A stretch of DNA of 64,000 nucleotides. Origin: Leptasterias polaris (Eukaryota > Echinodermata > Asteroidea > Forcipulatida > Asteriidae). This document shows, piece after piece, positions 57,740 through 64,000 of this stretch. Location of the stretch: positions 3,558,001 through 3,622,000 of the forward strand of contig JAZGTN010000027.1 of assembly GCA_037783415.1 (NCBI GenBank). The letters run 5' to 3'. Numbering within the stretch: position 1 is the first letter of the stretch; every line of letters begins with the position of its first letter. The position numbers and the translations under genes were made by a program. Below the pieces are notes generated by a model that saw only the letters and a list, made by a program, of their open reading frames with translations, ran no database searches and was not told the DNA's origin.

Positions 57740-58480
57740 TATGGGGTCACGGTTACACAAGGCTAATCCCCAATGCCCATTAGGAGTCTAGAACTGAAAA
57801 ACGTTTTAAAATCAGGTGTGTAGTGCTTGAGAAATGGTCCCACTTCCGGTTGACCCGAAAGTAAAGGTCAACATGAGGTCACGGTTACCCAAGGCTAATA
57901 TCCCATGCCCAAGAAGTCTATAACTGAAAAAAGTGTGAAAATCGGTTGTGTAGTTCTTGAGATAGGGTCCCACTTCCGGTTGACCCGGAAGTAAAGGTCA
58001 ACATGGGGTCACGGTTACCCAAGGCTAATATCCAATGCCCATTAGGAGTCTATAACTGAAAAAAGTTTGAAAATTGGTTGTGTAGTTCTTGAGATATGGT
58101 CTTACTTCCGGTTGACCCGGAAGTAAAGGTCAACATGGGGTCACGGTTACCCAAGGCTAATATCCCATGCCCAAGAAGTCTATAACTGAAAAAAGTGTGA
58201 AAATCGGTTATGTAGTTCTTGAGATAGGGTCCCACTTCCGGTTGACCCGGAAGTAAAGGTCAACATGGGGTCACGGTTACCCAAGGCTAATATCCAATGC
58301 CATTAGGAGTCTATAACTGAAAAAAGTTTGAAAATCGGTTGGGTAGTTCTTGAAATATAGTCTCACTTCCGGTTGACCCGGAAGTAAAGGTCAACTTGGA
58401 GTCACGGTTACCCAAGGCTAATTTCCAATGCCCAAGGAGTCAATAACTGAAAAAAGTGTGAAAATCGGCTGTGTACTTCT
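57740..58480. repeat. 130-bp monomer array, unit 3
   Basis: About six monomers. The final ~320 bp is nearly identical to 61330-61660 in unit 4, including the variants ATGCCATTAGGAGT and CAACTTGGAGTCACGG. Confidence 0.85.
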
Positions 58481-58991
58481 TGAGATATGATGCTGCAAAG
58501 ATTAACTCATTAAAGCTTTGAATTACCGTAATTTGACACCTGATGACGTCACAGTAACAAAAATGTGTTTTTCATACTAATAAATTTGATAAGGTACACG
58601 ATGGTATGTAACTTATCCCAATCCAATGCCTTTTAACGAAAACCCTATTAGAACGTAGGTATATCCTCTCTCGATTCCAATATCACGGCAGTCTTTGACG
58701 CCTAGCCGTGATTGCGCAATCACGGCACAATTTGCTTCGTAGCCATGGTTTGTGTTTGAACCACCAAAACGTTACTAAAACGTGTTTTTTAATACGAAAA
58801 GAAAAAACACCTACAAATGACGTCATGATGACGTGACGAAAAATGTTAGACCGGAATCGACATCTACAATACAAGACGATGCCATAACTGAAAAAAGTTT
58901 GAAGATCGGATGTTTACTTCTTGAGATATGGTGTCAATCAGACTGGCTAATTAAATATTCATACAGCTGTGACGTGAATAATTAATTAAGA

Positions 58992-59128
58992 TTGTTTGTC
59001 AATAATATCTAAGGATTATTTCTCGGCGAACTGTGATAAGTCCTATTCTTAATAGTCATTCACAAGTAGCGAACCATATTCCAGGCTAACTGAACAATTG
59101 TTGGTGACTGAACCTAATCAAATAGCAC
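58992..59128. other. unique interruption in the array
   Basis: After TTAATTAAGATT the unit tail is replaced by ~137 bp not seen elsewhere in the array (GTTTGTCAATAATATC...AATCAAATAGCACAG). The array then resumes mid-spacer at CTTCGTAGCCATGG. It looks like a deletion/insertion scar. Confidence 0.6.
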
Positions 59129-60259
59129 AGCTTCGTAGCCATGGTTTGTGTTTGAACCACCAAAACGTTACTAAAACGTTTTTTTTAATACGAAAAGAAA
59201 AAACACCTACAAATGACGTCATGATGACGTGACGAAAAATGTTAGACCGGAATCGACATCTACAATACAAGACGATGCCATAACTGAAAAAAGTTTGAAG
59301 ATCGGCTGTGTACTTCTTGAGATATGGTGCTGCAAAGATTAACTAATTAAAGCTTTGAATTACCGTAATTTGACACCTGATGACGTCACAGTAACAAAAA
59401 TGTGTTTTTCATACTAATAAATTTGATAAGGTACACGATGGTATGTAACTTATCCCAATCCAATGCCTTTTAACGAAAACCCTATTAGAACGTACGTATA
59501 TCCTCTCTCGATTCCAATATCACGGCAGTCTTTGACGCCTAGCCGTGATTGCGCAATCACGGCACAATTTGCTTCGTAGCCATGGTTTGTGTTTGAACCA
59601 CCTAAACGTATTTAAAACGATTTTTTTGTACACAAAAAGAAAAATACGCCTACAAATGACGTCATGATGACGTGACGAAAAATGTTGGAACAGATTTCAC
59701 ATCTATATTACGAGACGATCCCATATCTGAAAAAAGTTTGAAGATCGGATGTAAACTTCTGGGAGATATGGTGTTAACAAGATTGGCTAATTAAATATTC
59801 ATACAGCTGTCACGTGAATAATTAATTAAGAATTTTAATCTAATTACATCTAAAATTTAAGTCAGGGCCTAAGCTTTACAATGGTATATGATTTGTCTAC
59901 TTTTGATAATTTTAAAAGGGACATATGGCGTTCGAAAAAGACACAGGTTAAGTCAATACGATTTTATGGAAAGAAAGTATAATAAGAACTAGATATGTAG
60001 TGATTGTGTACAATCACAGAGCTGTTCCGTTCTGTTGACCATAAAAGTTGTTTTTGTAGCTCGAGAATCGAACTAATTACTTTGTGTATATCCTGTAATC
60101 GTGTTTGAAATGAATGCATGTGATCATGCGTATTCATCGCAGTGTAAACAAATCAAACAAGATCGGATCTTGTTTGAAACCGAAAGTAAAGGTCAAAGTA
60201 AGCTACAAATCATTACGAATTTATGACGTGTGGTTCGGGAGATATGGGTTTTTCGAGCT

Positions 60260-61660
60260 ATGGGGTCACGGTTACCCAAGGCTAATCACCAATGCCCATT
60301 AGGAGTCTAGAACTGAAAAAAGTTTGAAGAAAAAAGTTGTGTAGTTCTTGACATTTGGTCTCACTTCCGGTTGACCCGGAAGTAAAGGTCAACATGGGGT
60401 CACGGTTACCCAAGGATAATCTCCAATGCCCAAGGAGTCTATAACTGAATTTTTTTTGAAAATTGGTTGTGTAGTTCTTGAGATATTGTCTTACTTCCTT
60501 TTGACCCATAGGTAAAGGTCAACATGGGGTCACGGTTACCCAAGGCTAATCTCCCATGCCCGAGAAGTCTATAACTGAAAAAAGTTTGAAAATCGGTTGT
60601 GCAGTTCTTCAGATAGGGTCTTACTTCCGGTTCACCCATAGATAAAGGTCAACATGGGGTCACGGTTACCCAAGGCTAATCTCCCATGCCCAAGGAGTCT
60701 ATAACTGACAAAAGTTTGAAAATCGGTTGTGTAGTTCTTGAGATATGGTCCCACTTCCGGTTGACCCGGAAGTAAAGGTCAACATGAGGTCACGGTTACC
60801 CAAGGCTAATCTCCCATGCCCAAGAAGTCTATAACTGAAAAAAGTTTGAAAATCGGTTGTGTAGTTCTTGAGATAGGGTCCCACTTCCGGTTGACCCGGA
60901 AGTAAAGGTCAACATGGGGTCACGGTTACCCAAGGCTAATATCCAATGCCCATTAGGAGTCTATAACTGAAAAAAGTTTGAAAATTGGTTGTGTAGTTCT
61001 TGAGATATGGTCTTACTTCCGGTTGACCCGGAAGTAAAGGTCAACATGGGGTCACGGTTAACCAAGGCTAATCTCCAATGCCCAAGAAGTCTATAACTGA
61101 AAAAAGTTAGAAAATTGGTTGTGTAGTTCTTGAGATAAGAACTTACTTCCGGTTGACCCATAGGTAAAGGTCAACATGGGGTCACGATTACCCAAGGCTA
61201 ATATCCAATGCCCATTAGGAGTCTATAACTGAAAAAAGTTTGAAAATTGGTTGTGTAGTTCTTGAGATACGGTCCCACTTCCGGTTGACCCGGAAGTAAA
61301 GGTCAACATGGGGTCACGGTTACCCAAGGCTAATATCCCATGCCCAAGAAGTCTATAACTGAAAAAAGTGTGAAAATCGGTTATGTAGTTCTTGAGATAG
61401 GGTCCCACTTCCGGTTGACCCGGAAGTAAAGGTCAACATGGGGTCACGGTTACCCAAGGCTAATATCCAATGCCATTAGGAGTCTATAACTGAAAAAAGT
61501 TTGAAAATCGGTTGGGTAGTTCTTGAAATATAGTCTCACTTCCGGTTGACCCGGAAGTAAAGGTCAACTTGGAGTCACGGTTACCCAAGGCTAATTTCCA
61601 ATGCCCAAGGAGTCAATAACTGAAAAAAGTGTGAAAATCGGCTGTGTACTTCTTGAGATA
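60260..61660. repeat. 130-bp monomer array, unit 4 (about 11 copies)
   Basis: The first ~400 bp matches 63180-63560 of unit 5, including the unusual monomer with CTTCCTTTTGACCCATAGG. This shows homogenisation between units. Confidence 0.85.
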
Positions 61661-62333
61661 TGGTGCTGCAAAGATTAACTCATTAAAGCTTTGAATTACC
61701 GTAATTTGACACCTGATGACGTCACAGTAACAAAAATGTGTTTTTCATACTAATAAATTTGATAAGGTACACGATGGTATGTAACTTATCCCAATCCAAT
61801 GCCTTTTAACGAAAACCCTATTAGAACGTACGTATATCCTCTCTCGATTCCAATATCACGGCAGTCTTTGACGCCTAGCCGTGATTGCGCAATCACGGCA
61901 CAATTTGCTTCGTAGCCATGGTTTGTGTTTGAACCACCAAAACGTTACTAAAACGTTTTTTTGTACACAAAAAGAAAAATACGCCTACAAATGACGTCAT
62001 GATGACGTGACGAAAAATGTTAGAACAGATTTCACATCTACAATACGAGACGATCCCATATCTGAAAAAAGTTTGAAGATCGGATGTGTACTTTTAGAGA
62101 TATGGTGTTAACAAGATTGGCTAATTAAATATTCACACAGCTGTGACGTGAATAATTAATTAAGAATTTTAATCTAATTACATCTAAAATTCAAGTCAGG
62201 GCATAAGCTTTAATATGATATAGGATTTGTCTGCTTTTGATAATTCTAAGAATAACATATGGTCTTCGAAAGAGACACAGGTTAAGTCAATACGATTTTA
62301 GGGAAAGAAAGAAAAATAATAATAATAAAAAAA

Positions 62334-62447
62334 ATAAAAATCTCGACGAAAACAATAGCTGTTCCGACTGAAAGGTCGGAACAGCTAAAAAGAATAAAAA
62401 TCTGGACGATTTCAATAGCTGTTCCGACTGAAAGGTCGGAACAGCTA
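62334..62447. repeat. two tandem hairpin units just before ACTAG
   Basis: AGCTGTTCCGAC TGAAAG GTCGGAACAGCT occurs at 62357-62386 and 62417-62446 (period 60 bp): perfect 12-bp stems with 6-nt loops. The second is followed at once by AACTAGAT, where unit 5 begins. A hairpin shortly before CTAG is the 3'-end arrangement of Helitrons. Confidence 0.75.
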
Positions 62448-62714
62448 ACTAGATATGTAGTGATTGTGAACAATCACAGAGCTGTTCCGTTCTGTTGACC
62501 ATAAAAGTTGTTTTTGTAGCTCGAGAAAGGAACTAATTACTTTGTGTATATCCTGTAATCGTGTTTGAAATGAATGCATGTGATCATGCGTATTCATCGC
62601 AGTGTAAACAAATCAAACAAGATCGGATCTTGTTTGAAACCGAAAGTAAAGGTCAAAGTAAGCTACAAATCATTACGAATTTATGACGTGTGGTTCGGGG
62701 TTTTTCGAGCTATG

Positions 62715-64000
62715 GGGTCACGGTTACCCAAGGCTAATCCCCAATGCCCATTAGGAGTCTAGAACTGAAAAAAGTTTGAAAATCAGGTGTGTAGTGCTTG
62801 AGAAGTTGTCCCACTTCCGGTTGACCCGGAAGTAAAGGTCAACATGGGGTCACGGTTACCCACGGCTAATCTCCCGTGCATAAGGAATCTATAACTGAAA
62901 AAAAGTTTGAAAAACGGTTGTGTAGTTCTTGAGATATGGTCTTACTTCCGGTTGACCCGGAAGTAAAGGTCAACATGGGGTCACGGTTAACCAAGGCTAA
63001 TCTCCAATGCCCAAGAAGTCTATAACTGAAAAGATTTGAAAATCGGGTGTGTTGTGCTTGAGAAATGGTCCCACTTCCGGTTGACCCGGAAGTAAAGGTC
63101 AACATGAGGTCACGGTTACCCAAGGCTAATCTCCCATGCCCAAGAAGTCTATAACTGAAAAAAGTTTGAAAATCGGTTGTGTAGTTCTTGACATTTGGTC
63201 TCACTTCCGGTTGACCCGGAAGTAAAGGTCAACATGGGGTCACGGTTACCCAAGGATAATCTCCAATGCCCAAGGAGTCTATAACTGAATTTTTTTTGAA
63301 AATTGGTTGTGTAGTTCTTGAGATATTGTCTTACTTCCTTTTGACCCATAGGTAAAGGTCAACATGGGGTCACGGTTACCCAAGGCTAATCTCCCATGCC
63401 CGAGAAGTCTATAACTGAAAAAAGTTTGAAAATCGGTTGTGCAGTTCTTCAGATAGGGTCTTACTTCCGGTTGACCCATAGATAAAGGTCAACATGGGGT
63501 CACGGTTACCCAAGGCTAATCTCCCATGCCCAAGGAGTCTATAACTGAAATAAGTTTGAAAATCGGTTGTGTAGTTCTTAAGACATGGTCCCACTTCCGG
63601 TTGACCCGGAAGTAAAGGTCAACATGGGGTCACGGTTACCCAAGGGTAATCTCCAATGCCCAAGAAGTCTATAACTGAAATAAGTTTGAAAATCGGTTGT
63701 GTAGTTCTTAAGACATGGTCCCACTTCCGGTTGACCCGGAAGTAAAGGTCAACATGGGGTCACGGTTACTCAAGGCTAATCTCCCGTGCATAAGGAATCT
63801 ATAACTGAAAAAAGTTTGAAAAACGGTTGTGTAGTTCTTGAGATTTGTCTCACTTCCGGTTGACCCGGAAGTAAAGGTCAACATGGGGTCACGGTTACCC
63901 AAGGCTAATCTCCCTTGCCCAAGGAGTCTATAACTGAAAAAAGTTTGAAAATCGGTTGTGTAGTTTTTGAGATATGGTGTTTCTTTCGGTTGACCCGGAA
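62715..64000. repeat. 130-bp monomer array, unit 5, truncated by window end
   Basis: About ten monomers; the array continues past the last base. Two consecutive monomers (63590-63850) share the variant TAAGTTTGAAAATCGGTTGTG...CTTAAGACATGG. Confidence 0.85.

Larger units (their letters stand above)
52942..64000. repeat. higher-order tandem array, five head-to-tail units, running off the window
   Basis: Units start at ACTAGA near 52942, 54830, 57469, 59988 and 62448. The order is: a head hairpin (GTGTTTGTGTACAAACAC or GTGATTGTGAACAATCAC) plus AGCTGTTCCG; a run of ~130-bp monomers; one or two ~390-bp palindrome-rich spacers; a ~230-bp tail (GGCTAATTAAATATTCA...); and GGGAAAGAAAGAAAAATAAT repeats before the next ACTAG. 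I estimate 45-50 monomers in the window. Short open frames of 60-66 codons recur with the 130-bp period (shared peptide YRLLGHGRLALGNRDPML on minus) and look like by-products. Head-to-tail units with a central tandem core and end hairpins resemble Helitron-derived elements, an inference only. Confidence 0.85.

Noticed and set aside
53401..63902. Recurrent 60-112-codon minus-strand ORFs in the array
   Set aside because: They recur with the 130-bp monomer period, shift frame between monomers, and have no independent coding evidence.
52942..64000. CRISPR-like array
   Set aside because: The sequence is eukaryotic, units are ~130 bp with no short conserved repeat alternating with unique spacers, and no cas genes are present.

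Overview
The window is metazoan nuclear DNA. It is AT-rich, the genes are split by canonical GT-AG introns, and most of the sequence is mobile-element debris. Recurrent TTTAAAGG...CCTTTAAA miniature elements, frequent TAGGCCTA palindromes and long poly(dG) tracts suggest a marine deuterostome invertebrate, most likely an echinoderm. That placement is an inference from general familiarity, not from a search. Coordinates were counted by hand and may be off by a base or two.

Layout. 0.9-1.4 kb: a solo LTR with a 4-bp target duplication. 2.0 kb: an isolated signal-peptide exon. 5-6 kb: a miniature element and a THAP-domain exon (minus). 7.4-23.5 kb: two inverted copies of a ~446-bp repeat enclose a plus-strand three-exon gene ending in a RING-like zinc finger, several miniature elements, a 1.07-kb foldback element, and a five-exon minus-strand DDE/rve integrase-like gene. 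A 2.25-kb LTR element without reverse transcriptase sits in the first intron of the integrase gene. 23.5-24.9 kb: tandem repeats. 26.7-34.8 kb: two head-to-tail copies of a LINE-tail composite. The second is split by a 5.77-kb CACTA-like element that carries a multi-exon gene.

34.8-36.0 kb: an L1/Tx1-like LINE fragment (minus). 36.4 kb: a 21-bp minisatellite. 37.5-38.2 kb: another foldback element. 39.2-43.6 kb: inverted arms around two decayed RTE-like LINEs. 44 kb: miniature elements. 46.4-46.7 kb: a terminal coding exon (minus). 47.4-51.4 kb: an LTR element with a repetitive Gag-like ORF whose two partial LTRs together make one LTR. 51.6-52.4 kb: a LINE tail (minus). 52.9-64.0 kb: a higher-order tandem array of ~130-bp monomers and ~390-bp palindrome-rich spacers, running off the end of the window.

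The likely protein-coding content is small: the RING-finger gene, the integrase-like gene, the gene inside the CACTA-like element, and three isolated exons (signal peptide, THAP, terminal exon at 46.5 kb). Several show frame breaks and may be decaying. The points that most deserve follow-up are the 16-kb inverted-repeat-bounded unit holding the integrase and RING genes, the CACTA-like element with its carried gene, and the apparently circularly permuted LTR element.
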